This document shows, in pieces, positions 18,523-27,059 of a stretch of DNA of 64,000 nt. The number at the start of each line of letters is the position of its first letter. Positions within the stretch are counted from its first letter, which is position 1. The notes under the pieces were generated by a model, which did no database searches, was not told the origin of the DNA, and saw only the letters and a list, made by a program, of their open reading frames with translations. The DNA comes from Ruania halotolerans (GTDB lineage: Bacteria > Actinomycetota > Actinomycetes > Actinomycetales > Beutenbergiaceae). The translations under genes and the position numbers were made by a program. The DNA lies in NCBI RefSeq assembly GCF_021049285.1, contig NZ_CP088017.1, positions 124,001 through 188,000 on the forward strand. The letters run 5' to 3'.

Positions 18523-19436
18523 GCCGCATGCGACTGTCCTCCCTGAAGCACCGCACCCCCGGCGACATCGCCTTCACGATCGGGCTGGTGGTCACCTGCA
18601 CCGTGGTGCTGTTCGTCACGCTGTACCCGATCTACTTCGTGGTGATCGCCTCCGTCAGTGACCCCACGATGGTGGCCACCGGGCGCGTCTGGTTCATCCC
18701 GCAGGGGATCTCCTGGTTCGGGTACGAGCAGATCCTCGCCGACCAGCGAATCTGGACCGGGTACCGGAACACGATCCTCTACACCGTGGTGGGCACTGCA
18801 GTGAACCTGCTGGTGACCCTGCCCGCCGCGTACGCACTCTCCCGGCGCGAATTCCGCCCGCGGAAGGTGCTGATGTTCTTCTTCGCGTTCACCATGTTCT
18901 TCAACGGCGGGCTCATCCCGATGTACCTGCTGCTGCGGGACCTCAACCTGCTCGACAACTGGCTGGTGTTCATCCTGCCGACGGCGGTGAACGTGTACAA
19001 CCTGATCATCGCCCGGGCGTTCTTCGAGAACTCCCTGCCCGAGGAGCTCTTCGAGGCGGCCACGATCGACGGATCGAACTACTTCCAGTTCTTCCTCCGG
19101 ATGGCGTTGCCGCTGTCCATGGCGATCATCTCGGTGATCGGCCTGTACTACCTCGTGCAGCACTGGAATGACTTCTTCACGGGCCTGGTGTTCGTGCGTG
19201 ACTACGACAAGCAACCGCTGCAGATCGTGCTGCGCGACATCCTCATCTCCAATCAGGCCTTCTCGGGCGGGGCCGGCGGGTCCGGGGGATCGGGAGGCGG
19301 CAGTTACGCCCAGCAGTTCGCCGACCAGATCAAGTACGGCGTGATCGTGGTCTCGACCCTGCCGGTGATCGTGCTCTACCCGTTCCTGCAGCGATACTTC
19401 GAAAAGGGTGTGCTGATCGGGTCGGTGAAGGGCTGA
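18519..19436 (+). CDS. ABC sugar permease, LplC type
   Basis: 305-residue permease partner of the LplB-type protein. The EAA loop reads EAATIDGSNYFQFFLRMALPLS. The GTG at 18519 overlaps the previous stop; ATG 18528 is an alternative start. An unusual Gly/Ser-rich stretch (AFSGGAGGSGGSGGGSYAQ) interrupts the extracytoplasmic loop before the last transmembrane helix, where most homologues have a short polar loop. No ATPase gene is in the operon, so a shared MsiK-type ATPase elsewhere in the genome is expected. Confidence 0.9.
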   Translation: MSRMRLSSLKHRTPGDIAFTIGLVVTCTVVLFVTLYPIYFVVIASVSDPTMVATGRVWFIPQGISWFGYEQILADQRIWTGYRNTILYTVVGTAVNLLVTLPAAYALSRREFRPRKVLMFFFAFTMFFNGGLIPMYLLLRDLNLLDNWLVFILPTAVNVYNLIIARAFFENSLPEELFEAATIDGSNYFQFFLRMALPLSMAIISVIGLYYLVQHWNDFFTGLVFVRDYDKQPLQIVLRDILISNQAFSGGAGGSGGSGGGSYAQQFADQIKYGVIVVSTLPVIVLYPFLQRYFEKGVLIGSVKG

Positions 19437-20146
19437 TGCAACGCCTCCTCGGCTGGCACCAGCGGATCGGCCGGTTCGGTCTGCGGTTGCTCTGCCTGCA
19501 CGTGCTCTGGCTGGCGTGGACGCTGCGCGGTGGCGTGGTGTTCGGCATCTTCCCTGCCACATCGGCCGTGCACGGGGTACTCCGCGACGATGCCCGGTTC
19601 GCGCGGCAGCATCCCGACGATTGGCCACCGTTGCGGGGTCTGCGAGCCCGGTTCGCGCAGCTGTGGCGGGCCGAGTTCGCCGCCGCCAACCGGCTCGGCA
19701 CCCTCCTGGGCGTGATCTGGGCGGTGCTGCTGGTGGACCGCGTGCTGGTGACGAGGCTGGATTTCAGCAGCCTCGGCGGCCCGGAGAGTCTCGGCCCGGT
19801 GCTCGCCGGTGCGCACACCGTGGCCGGGGTGGTCCTCGCGCTCCTGACGATGGTGGTGTGGCCGTTGCAGGCCCACTTCGACGACGGCGCTCGTGTGCTG
19901 CTGCGCCGCAGCCTCGTGCTGGTGGCCGGCCGGCCCATGATCGCCGCGCTCACCGCGGCCGGTGGGGGACTGGTGGTGTGTGCCTACTATCTGGTGCCCG
20001 GGCTCGTCCCCGTGTTCGGGGTCACGGCACCCGCAGCGATGGCGACTGCCTGTCTGTGGCGCACCGGTGTGCTCGCCGCCCCGGCACCTGCTTCTGCCCA
20101 CGCACCCATCCCCGCCGCGCACCCGAGCCTGGCCACGACCCACTGA
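19436..20146 (+). CDS. YesL-family (DUF624) membrane protein
   Basis: 236-residue integral membrane protein. The N-terminal region LLCLHVLWLAWTLRGGVVFGIFPATSAVHGVLRD is typical of DUF624/YesL proteins, which are repeatedly encoded beside LplABC-type sugar importers in Gram-positive bacteria. About five hydrophobic segments are visible and the C terminus is Ala/Pro-rich. Its ATG overlaps the last base of the upstream permease stop, so expression is coupled. Molecular function is not established; a role linked to the importer is inferred from context. Confidence 0.8.
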   Translation: MQRLLGWHQRIGRFGLRLLCLHVLWLAWTLRGGVVFGIFPATSAVHGVLRDDARFARQHPDDWPPLRGLRARFAQLWRAEFAAANRLGTLLGVIWAVLLVDRVLVTRLDFSSLGGPESLGPVLAGAHTVAGVVLALLTMVVWPLQAHFDDGARVLLRRSLVLVAGRPMIAALTAAGGGLVVCAYYLVPGLVPVFGVTAPAAMATACLWRTGVLAAPAPASAHAPIPAAHPSLATTH

Positions 20147-20215
20147 TTTGCGATCGAATGATCGTCGAACCCGACGAGGCACGGATGAGCGTGCCTCGAC
20201 CACCGAGGAGAACCG

Positions 20216-21364
20216 TTGAGACGTGAACCGCTCCGCACCACTACCGTCCACCGCGGCGCCGTCGGGGAGATGGGCTCGCTGTACACCCGCCTCCTGGTCA
20301 CTGACGCGGACGGCCCGAACGCCGGCGCCATCCTGCTCACCTGGGAGCTACGGCTCGGTGTGGCAGACGACGGCGGCCCGTCCTTCCCGATCTGGCGCAG
20401 TCTGGACGGGGGGCACAGCTGGGCGACGCTCTCCGAGGTGCCCGACCTGCGCTACGGGTACGGCAACCGCTATCAGCCGATGCTGTACGAACTTCCCGCG
20501 GATATCGCGCACCTGCGCCGCGGGGACCTCCTGCTCGCCGGGAACGCGATCCCGGCCGATGGGTCCAGCACGCACCTGGTGCTGTACTCCTCCTCCGACG
20601 GTGGCCGCACCTGGGCGTATGAATCGACTGTTGACTCCGGTGGCCCGGCGATCTACTCCCCGCGTAGCGATGCGGCGACGACCGCCGTCTGGGAACCGGA
20701 CCTGCACCTGATCGAGGGAGTGCTGCACTGCTTCTTCGCCGACGAGCGGGAGAAAGATCGCGGGATGCTGCAGGTGATCGCACGCCGTTCGAGCACCGAC
20801 CTGCGCACCTGGTCCGAGAAAGACCTGATCTCCGGCGTGGGGGACCGCTTCCACCGCCCGGGCATGTTCGTGGGCACGGGCGAGATGCCCGACGGCGTCC
20901 ATCGCGCCGTCATCGAGGTGGTCGGCCCGGCCGAGGTGCCGGTGCACCTGCTCACCAGCCGCGACGGCACTGACTGGGGTGACCCGGCCGCCGTCGGACT
21001 GCCGTTGCGCGCCGAGGACGGTGTGGCGATCTCCGGGACCCCGACCATCGCCTGGCGCGAACGAGCTGATGGCGCGGTGGAGATGATCGCCACCGGCCGG
21101 CACAGCCTGCGCGACGGCGTGGCCGGCAACCGGGCGCTGCGCAGCCTCGACCTCGGCGCCACCTGGACGTCCTTCGAATTGCCCACACCCGCCGAACGGT
21201 TGCTCACCGGAGACGGGTCCGGCTACTCCCAGTCGGTGCGATGGAACGCCGACGGTGACCTGGTGCACGCCACCACGGTGCGCTCGGCCACGGGAAGTCA
21301 TGACGTGGTCGTATCCGTGGCGCTCGCCGGTTCAGCGGGCCCGCGGGATCAGCACGCTCGGTGA
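20216..21364 (+). CDS. BNR/Asp-box repeat protein, sialidase-like fold
   Basis: 382-residue protein predicted to form a beta-propeller. Asp-box repeats are visible as SLDGGHSW, SSDGGRTW and a degenerate SLDLGATW. Such repeats occur in sialidases, in other exo-glycosidases and in lyases, so the specificity is open. There is no signal peptide, which with the operon position points to intracellular processing of the imported glycan. The start is a TTG at 20216, chosen because GAGGAG lies 5 bases upstream and no better start is in frame. It follows the YesL gene by 69 bases. Confidence 0.75.
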   Translation: MRREPLRTTTVHRGAVGEMGSLYTRLLVTDADGPNAGAILLTWELRLGVADDGGPSFPIWRSLDGGHSWATLSEVPDLRYGYGNRYQPMLYELPADIAHLRRGDLLLAGNAIPADGSSTHLVLYSSSDGGRTWAYESTVDSGGPAIYSPRSDAATTAVWEPDLHLIEGVLHCFFADEREKDRGMLQVIARRSSTDLRTWSEKDLISGVGDRFHRPGMFVGTGEMPDGVHRAVIEVVGPAEVPVHLLTSRDGTDWGDPAAVGLPLRAEDGVAISGTPTIAWRERADGAVEMIATGRHSLRDGVAGNRALRSLDLGATWTSFELPTPAERLLTGDGSGYSQSVRWNADGDLVHATTVRSATGSHDVVVSVALAGSAGPRDQHAR

Positions 21365-21374
21365 TGTGAAACGG

Positions 21375-22355
21375 CTACCCCACCCGGGGGTCCTGGATCT
21401 CCTCACCGAGGAGAGCGGGGAGGCTCCCGGAGTAGAGGATGCGGTAGATCGCTTCCGGGAGTTCGGGGTCGACGAATTGCACCTGCACCCAGTCACCGGC
21501 CTCGGCGACCTCCCCGCCGCCCAGGATCTCCTGCCAACTGCGCTGGGACACCGGATCGGTGCCCGAACCGAGTGACTCGCGGACGGTCTCCACCAGCGCC
21601 GCCGGGTCCTCAGTGCGCAGGCACAACGTCGTCACGGGTTCGTCGACGTCACCGCCGAACCCGATGGCCAGGGACGTGACCGGCGCAGCCGCCTCACCGG
21701 AGTGCAGTTCGGCCGCGACCACCTCACCCACGCAGTCGCTCACCCCAGCGTAGATCTCGGCATCGGAGGCGCGTTCGCCGGTGCCCTCCACGAGGTCAAC
21801 CACCATCCCCTGCTGGGATGAGCCGATGAAGGCGTGGTCGTCGAACCACACGGTGTTCATCTGGTTGATCACCTGCGGGGGCAGCAGGTCGTCGTCGAGG
21901 TCGGTCTCAGCGTCACCGCGGCGCACGAGAAGCGTGCCACCGTCCAGGTCGCTCGAGTCGCCTGCTGCCCCGGCGAAGAACTCCTGCACCGCTGCGCCGT
22001 CCACACCGTCGAACCGGAACGCCGTGTGCGGTGGCCTGCCCAGGGACATCACGTGGGCGTCGTCGGAACCCGGGGCAGGCAGCAGGGCCGGATCGAGCTG
22101 GCGATAGATGGTCGCGAGACCGCCGTATCCGAGCAGGCCCGCCGTGGCGAACGGGTGCGGGTGCTCGTCGTAGCCGCCCAGCTCGGTGACTGCCGAGACG
22201 TCCGTCCATGCGATCATCGTCAGGTTCTCCTCAGTCGCCGGGATCGTCTCCAGCGCCGCGGAGAGTCCGTCCGCCGAGGGGCCGGGATCGCAGGCCACGA
22301 GGGCGGCCGCGGCGGCGAGCGTGGTCCCGGCGGCGAGAACGTGTCGAGTTCGCAT
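21375..22355 (-). CDS. Putative lipoprotein of unknown function
   Basis: 326-residue protein beginning MRTRHVLAAGTTLAAAAALVAC, a lipoprotein signal with the lipidated cysteine at 22. The mature protein is acidic, lacks further transmembrane segments and matches no family I recognise. Two internal cysteines (in SDCVGEV and TTLCLRT) could form a disulfide outside the membrane. It is transcribed convergently with the BNR gene, with only 10 bases between the stops. A GTG 24 bases upstream (22379) is an alternative start but would bury the signal sequence. Confidence 0.7.
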   Translation of the reverse strand: MRTRHVLAAGTTLAAAAALVACDPGPSADGLSAALETIPATEENLTMIAWTDVSAVTELGGYDEHPHPFATAGLLGYGGLATIYRQLDPALLPAPGSDDAHVMSLGRPPHTAFRFDGVDGAAVQEFFAGAAGDSSDLDGGTLLVRRGDAETDLDDDLLPPQVINQMNTVWFDDHAFIGSSQQGMVVDLVEGTGERASDAEIYAGVSDCVGEVVAAELHSGEAAAPVTSLAIGFGGDVDEPVTTLCLRTEDPAALVETVRESLGSGTDPVSQRSWQEILGGGEVAEAGDWVQVQFVDPELPEAIYRILYSGSLPALLGEEIQDPRVG

Positions 22356-22530
22356 CCGCCCATCATGGCGCGACGGCACCTCGGGTCAACTGGACGCCAT
22401 GGGCCGATCTGCCCATCGGGGTCAACAGTGGCTCTGGCACCGGTTCGGTGGTCCCGCTTTGTCGGGCTCGACAACGCCGGCCGGCCAGGGCTCGGGCAAG
22501 ACTGGGAGTCACCCGATATCTGGAGGATGA

Positions 22531-23127
22531 ATGTCGATCGCTGCCGCAACTCCCCGCGACTATCTGCTGCGCCCCTGGGCAGGCAGCAGGGTGCGTGATG
22601 CCGCGCTGGTCTCAGGCGCGGTGTTGCTCACGGCGCTGCTCGCCCAGGTCTCGATCCCAGTGCCGGGATCACCGGTTCCGGTGACCGGTCAGACGTTGGC
22701 GGTGCTGCTCGTCGGCGCCACGATGGGACTGCACCGAGGGGTCGCAGCGATGGGCGTCTACCTCCTCCTCGGAGCGGTCGGTCTGCCAGTGTTCGCCGAC
22801 GGTTCCGCGGGAGCCGCTGCGCTGATTGGGCCCACCGGTGGCTACCTGGCCGGCTTCCTGCTCGCGGCGGCCGCGATGGGGCGGCTCGCAGAGCGCGGCT
22901 GGGACCGGACACCGCTGCGGATGCTCGCGCTGGGAGTGCTGGGCCAGGCCATCGTGTTCGCCGTTGGAGTGCCCTGGCTCGCGGTCTCGGTGGGACTCGG
23001 CCCCGCTGACGCGATCGCCGCCGGCTTCACACCGTTCATCGTCGGTGGTCTGATCAAGAGCGCGGTCGCCGGGATGCTGCTGCCCGGCGCCTGGCGACTC
23101 GTCCGGCGCGACAGTACCGGCGGTTAG
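22531..23127 (+). CDS. bioY: BioY biotin transporter substrate-binding subunit
   Basis: 198-residue S component of the energy-coupling-factor biotin importer. Family features are the opening PVPGSPVPVTGQTLAVLLVGATMGLH, the YLLLGAVGLPVFADG segment and GPTGGYLAGFLLAA, with six hydrophobic spans. No EcfA or EcfT genes are adjacent, so it either works alone or uses a distant energising module. An upstream stretch of about 150 bases separates it from the divergent lipoprotein gene. Confidence 0.94.
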   Translation: MSIAAATPRDYLLRPWAGSRVRDAALVSGAVLLTALLAQVSIPVPGSPVPVTGQTLAVLLVGATMGLHRGVAAMGVYLLLGAVGLPVFADGSAGAAALIGPTGGYLAGFLLAAAAMGRLAERGWDRTPLRMLALGVLGQAIVFAVGVPWLAVSVGLGPADAIAAGFTPFIVGGLIKSAVAGMLLPGAWRLVRRDSTGG

Positions 23128-23224
23128 CAGCACCGCACGTGCCCACGGGCAGGGTCGTGGCACCGCTCTTGCTGGGAAGCGGCCAGAACATTGCTCACAG
23201 GTGGCAGTGGTGGGGACGTAGCAT

Positions 23225-24925
23225 GTGCACGTGACCGCGCGACCCGGCCCCGGCCGTCGGCCGCGCCAGGGGCGCCGCCCCGGTGCTCGGCCGGCCGATT
23301 TCTCCTCCGCCCTCCCACCCGACTTTCACTCCCCCCGCTCGACCCAGGAGTTCGACGCCTCGCCGGAAGTCGATACCGACGGCGTCCCCGATGCCGCCCC
23401 GGTACCGACGCTACGGCCCGCCATCCCGCGCCGATCGAGGCCCGATGCTCCCGGCCGTAAGAAGCGCGGAACGGGCAGCGAGGCGGTTCCCAAACCGGTC
23501 TGGTCGTTGCGCGATCAAGCGCGCCGGATGGTCGCCGGATACGGCCCGCCGAGCGTGCCGTTCCCGGGGTCGCGGCACACCTCCGAACTCTCCGCCGAAG
23601 AGGAACGCGCCGTCCTTGATCTGGTGCTGCGCGCCGGTGAGGCGATGCTCGCCACCGGCGCCCCGGTGGCCGATGCCACGGCCGAGATGTTGCGCATGTC
23701 CGATGGCCTCGGCGTGAAGAACCTGACCGTGGACATCACGTTCATCTCGCTGACAGCCACGATCGACCGGGCCGACGATCCGGTCACCAAGGTGCGCGTG
23801 ATCAACACGCGTACGTCCGACTACAGCCGCCTCACCGACATCTCACGGCTGATCAGCCAGATCAGTGAACGCAAGGTGGCCATCACCGAGGCAGATACCC
23901 GGCTCACTCGAATCCTGACCTCTCCGCACCCCTACCGCAGGGCCGTCGTCACCGTGGCACTGGGGATCATGGCGGCCGGCGTTGCCGTCCTGCTCGGTGG
24001 CGGCTGGGCCGTGGCGATGGTGGCTGCCGCGACCACCATGACGATCGACCGGATTCTGCGATTCCTGCGCCACCGGGGGCTGCCGTACCTGTTCCAGCAG
24101 GTGGTGGGCGCCGGGATAGCCACCGTCGTGGGCGTCATGCTGTTGTGGGGGCAGAATCACGTGGATTGGGACCGAGCGTTGATGCCGCCCTCCCTGGTGG
24201 TGGCCTCGGGCATCGTGGTGCTGCTCGCCGGACTCTCCCTGGTGGGTGCCGCCGAAGACGCGATCTCAGGATTCCCACTCACCGCAGCCGCCCGATCCTT
24301 CGAAGTGGTGCTGGGCACGATGGGCATCGTGGTGGGGATCGGCATCGTGCTGGAGGTGGGCCGCCGCATCGGCGTGCCGTTGAGCGTCGGAGACTTGAAC
24401 GCCCGGGCGAACGTCCCGTTCCTGACGAGGGTCCTCGCTAGCGCGGTCATCGCTGCCGCCTGGTCGGTGGCGAGTTATACCCGGCTCCGCACCGTCGCCC
24501 TGGTGGCTGCGGTGGCCGCCGCCGCGGCAGCGGTCTACGAGCTCATCACGTTGCTGGGCAACGGCATCAATGAGGACTCCTCCGGGGTGGCCGCCGCCGC
24601 CACCCCCGCGTTCGTGGCGGCGCTGGCCGTGGGTCTGCTCGCCGGCGCCGTCTGTGAACGTGTCAGCGTGCCCACCATGGTGATCTCGGTCTGTGGTGTC
24701 ACGCCGTTCCTGCCTGGTCTGTCCATCTATGGCGCGATGTACAACATCGTGGACTCGGGAGGCTTCCTCATCGAGGGGCTCGATCTCCTGGTCCGCGCCG
24801 GATCGGTCGGCCTCGCTCTTGCGGCGGGTGTGACCTTGGGAGAGTTCCTCGCCACACCGCTCACATCGGAGGCGGACAAGTGGCAACGCAAGATGATGGC
24901 GCGCGCCCGCGGCTCACGTATCTGA
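23225..24925 (+). CDS. ThrE-like threonine/serine exporter family protein
   Basis: 566-residue membrane protein. A hydrophilic N-terminal region of about 110 residues, rich in Arg and Pro, precedes the conserved ThrE cytoplasmic domain (VLRAGEAMLATGAPVADATAEMLRMSDGLG, VRVINTRTSDYSRLTDISRLISQI). About ten transmembrane spans follow in two halves, corresponding to the fused ThrE/DUF3815 arrangement of Corynebacterium ThrE. It probably exports small hydroxy amino acids. Starts are GTG 23225 or GTG 23231; neither has a strong ribosome site. Confidence 0.85.
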   Translation: MHVTARPGPGRRPRQGRRPGARPADFSSALPPDFHSPRSTQEFDASPEVDTDGVPDAAPVPTLRPAIPRRSRPDAPGRKKRGTGSEAVPKPVWSLRDQARRMVAGYGPPSVPFPGSRHTSELSAEEERAVLDLVLRAGEAMLATGAPVADATAEMLRMSDGLGVKNLTVDITFISLTATIDRADDPVTKVRVINTRTSDYSRLTDISRLISQISERKVAITEADTRLTRILTSPHPYRRAVVTVALGIMAAGVAVLLGGGWAVAMVAAATTMTIDRILRFLRHRGLPYLFQQVVGAGIATVVGVMLLWGQNHVDWDRALMPPSLVVASGIVVLLAGLSLVGAAEDAISGFPLTAAARSFEVVLGTMGIVVGIGIVLEVGRRIGVPLSVGDLNARANVPFLTRVLASAVIAAAWSVASYTRLRTVALVAAVAAAAAAVYELITLLGNGINEDSSGVAAAATPAFVAALAVGLLAGAVCERVSVPTMVISVCGVTPFLPGLSIYGAMYNIVDSGGFLIEGLDLLVRAGSVGLALAAGVTLGEFLATPLTSEADKWQRKMMARARGSRI

Positions 24926-25018
24926 CCCAACCCGGCGCCGACGGCGGCGTGGCGGCTTGGTTCATGGCCCGCGCAGGATCACCATGAGAGGGATTCGGCG
25001 ACGGCGAGGAGGGCGTTC

Positions 25019-25780
25019 GTGCGTATCGTGGTGACGGGCGGTTCAGGGCAGCTCGGCAGTGAAGTGGTGCGCAGGGTCCGCGAGCTCGGGCATGTGGCCG
25101 TGCCGGCGAGCCGGCGGTGGGGAGTGAACGTGACCACCGGGCAGGGTCTCGGTGCCGCACTGACCGGAGCGGACGCCGTCGTGCACTGTGCGAGCAGCCC
25201 ATGGCGCCCCCGTGCCACGGACACCGGCGGCACCGAGCAGCTGCTGGCCGCGGTGGCGGCGATGCCGCGCCCCGCGCACGTGGTGCACGTCTCGATCGTG
25301 GGGTGCGATGCGAATCCGTACCCGTACTACCGGGCCAAGACGGCGGCCGAGGAGCTGGTCATGGCGGCCGCCGTGCCCGCCACGGTGGTTCGTGCGACGC
25401 AGTTCCACACGCTGGTGGCTGCCCTCGCGCGTGCGTCCACTCTGGGCCGCGCCCACCTGGCGCTGGATGCCGCTGCACAGCCCGTGGACGTGGGGTGGGT
25501 GGCACGCGAGCTCGTCGACCACGCGCTCGGGAGCCCCCCTGCGGGCGCCGTGCGCGCTCTCGATCTGGCCGGTCCCGAGGTGCTCACCGTCTCCGAGGCG
25601 GTCTCCGCGGTGCGAGACCATGATGGCCGCCCGCGCACGCGTGCGGTCCGGATGCCGACCCTGGGCCGCACCCTGCGCGCATTCGCCCAGCGGTCCAACC
25701 TGCCGGGCCCAGGCGCTGTCGTCGGCGGGCCCTCCTTCACGGACTGGCTGGCCGGACAGCCAGCGCCAGCCGGCCGGTGA
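25019..25780 (+). CDS. NAD(P)-binding atypical SDR / NmrA-like protein
   Basis: 253-residue Rossmann-fold protein beginning VRIVVTGGSGQLGSEVVRRV, with the glycine-rich dinucleotide motif at residues 7-13. A typical Tyr-x-x-x-Lys occurs in YPYYRAKTAAEELV, and the rest resembles extended/atypical SDRs that act on nucleotide-linked or lipid substrates. The GTG at 25019 follows GGAGGG. It stands alone and converges on the minus-strand operon. Substrate unknown. Confidence 0.8.
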   Translation: MRIVVTGGSGQLGSEVVRRVRELGHVAVPASRRWGVNVTTGQGLGAALTGADAVVHCASSPWRPRATDTGGTEQLLAAVAAMPRPAHVVHVSIVGCDANPYPYYRAKTAAEELVMAAAVPATVVRATQFHTLVAALARASTLGRAHLALDAAAQPVDVGWVARELVDHALGSPPAGAVRALDLAGPEVLTVSEAVSAVRDHDGRPRTRAVRMPTLGRTLRAFAQRSNLPGPGAVVGGPSFTDWLAGQPAPAGR

Positions 25781-25786
25781 GCGCGG

Positions 25787-26113
25787 TCACCCGGTGACGA
25801 TGTCCCCTCGCTGCACCATGGTCCGGTCCACTCCGTCCAACAGGAGGCCGACGTGGTCCCCGGCCTCGGCCACCTGTGACGTGGCATGGAACTGCTCGAG
25901 CCCGGCGATCCGGACGGCCACCACCATCTGACCGTCGCGGGTCACCGTCACGGGCTGGCCGGTGACCAGGCGCCCGTGGTCGACCCTTCCGGTGACGACC
26001 GTGCCACGCCCGGTGATGGAGAAGACATCCTCGACTGTGAGCCCGCCGCTGGTGAAATCCGCCGGGGACGTCTCGGGGACCGGTCCGGTTGCCTTCCGTG
26101 TGCGCCAGAACAT
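25787..26113 (-). CDS. Stand-alone EF-Tu domain-2-like protein
   Basis: 108-residue protein consisting of little more than an elongation-factor domain 2 beta-barrel: LTVEDVFSITGRGTVVTGRV followed by GDHVGLLLDGVDRTMVQRGDIV, very like the segment of EF-Tu after the GTPase domain. There is no G domain, so no GTP hydrolysis. It lies 22 bases downstream of an APH-family gene in the same operon. Short proteins of this kind exist in other actinobacteria but their role is unknown to me; binding to RNA or a translation factor is only a guess. Confidence 0.75.
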   Translation of the reverse strand: MFWRTRKATGPVPETSPADFTSGGLTVEDVFSITGRGTVVTGRVDHGRLVTGQPVTVTRDGQMVVAVRIAGLEQFHATSQVAEAGDHVGLLLDGVDRTMVQRGDIVTG

Positions 26114-26135
26114 GGTGGTGACGGTACCAAGGCTT

Positions 26136-27059
26136 TCAGCGCGCGTCAGGTGCGTCGAGCAGCTGGGCGGTGCCATGCTCGGCGATCGCTGCCATGTGCG
26201 GGTCGTCGGCGTGCGCCGCGAACACGGCCGTGAGGCCGGCTGCCCAGGCGCGGGCACGGGACCACAGGGCATCGTCGGTACCGAACCCTGCCGGCAATCC
26301 GGCGTTCTCCCGGTCCGCGGTGGCGTAGGCCACCACGAGGCCCGCACGGCCGCGGGCGGTGAAGGTGAGCCACGCCGTCGCGAGGTCGGCAGCAGGGTCG
26401 CCAGCGGTCACGTCGCCGAAGTCGAGCACCGCGGCCAGCCTGCTCCGGCGGGTGAGCAGGTTCAATGGGTGCGGGTCACCGTGCAGCCAGACGGGCGGCC
26501 CGGCGTGGGCCCGGACGTGAGCGTGCCGTTCGAAGACCTCGGCCAGTTCAGCGCCGCGTGGCACAGCCGGTTCGGTGAACCTCGACCGGATCGCCTCGGC
26601 GCGCTCTGCCAGCGGCACACCACGGACCGGGTTGGCCGGTGCATCCGGATCCGCCGGAAGGTGCAGGGCCGCGAAGAACCGGCCCAGTCGAGCCGCCCAC
26701 ACATCCCGGGAACCGGGCGGATCAAGGACAGCCATCCGACCGTCAATCCACCGCAGGATCGACCAGGACCAGGGGTAGTACTCCGTAGGCCGGCCCACGC
26801 GCACCACCTCGGGCACCGGCACCGGCAGCCGAGGCGCAAGGCGAGGCAGCACGAGCTGCTCATGTTCGACCAGACGCGCCGCCACCTCCCGCCGGGGCAG
26901 GCGAACCAACAGGGTGGAGCCGAGGCGGACCATCACGTTGTCCCAGCCACTGGCCACCACGCTCAACGGCCGCTCGGCCAGTTCGGGATGCTGATCGGTG
27001 AGCAGGCGGCGGACCAGGTCCTCGTCGATCCTCACCTCGGCATCGGGGGCGCCCGCCAT
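26136..27059 (-). CDS. Aminoglycoside phosphotransferase (APH) family kinase-like protein
   Basis: 307-residue protein with the protein-kinase-like APH fold. The catalytic loop WLHGDPHPLNLL and metal-binding VLDFGDVTAGDPAADLA are intact, as is an upstream ASGWDNVMVRLG nucleotide-binding segment. Members phosphorylate antibiotics, sugars or other small alcohols; the sequence does not show which. The ATG at 27059 overlaps the preceding SDR stop codon by one base, giving normal family length. It is unlikely to be called a resistance gene from sequence alone. Confidence 0.85.
   Translation of the reverse strand: MAGAPDAEVRIDEDLVRRLLTDQHPELAERPLSVVASGWDNVMVRLGSTLLVRLPRREVAARLVEHEQLVLPRLAPRLPVPVPEVVRVGRPTEYYPWSWSILRWIDGRMAVLDPPGSRDVWAARLGRFFAALHLPADPDAPANPVRGVPLAERAEAIRSRFTEPAVPRGAELAEVFERHAHVRAHAGPPVWLHGDPHPLNLLTRRSRLAAVLDFGDVTAGDPAADLATAWLTFTARGRAGLVVAYATADRENAGLPAGFGTDDALWSRARAWAAGLTAVFAAHADDPHMAAIAEHGTAQLLDAPDAR

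Noticed and set aside
26136-27059. Antibiotic resistance gene
   Set aside because: APH-fold kinases are very broad; no close similarity to a resistance enzyme is recognisable and the operon context is metabolic.
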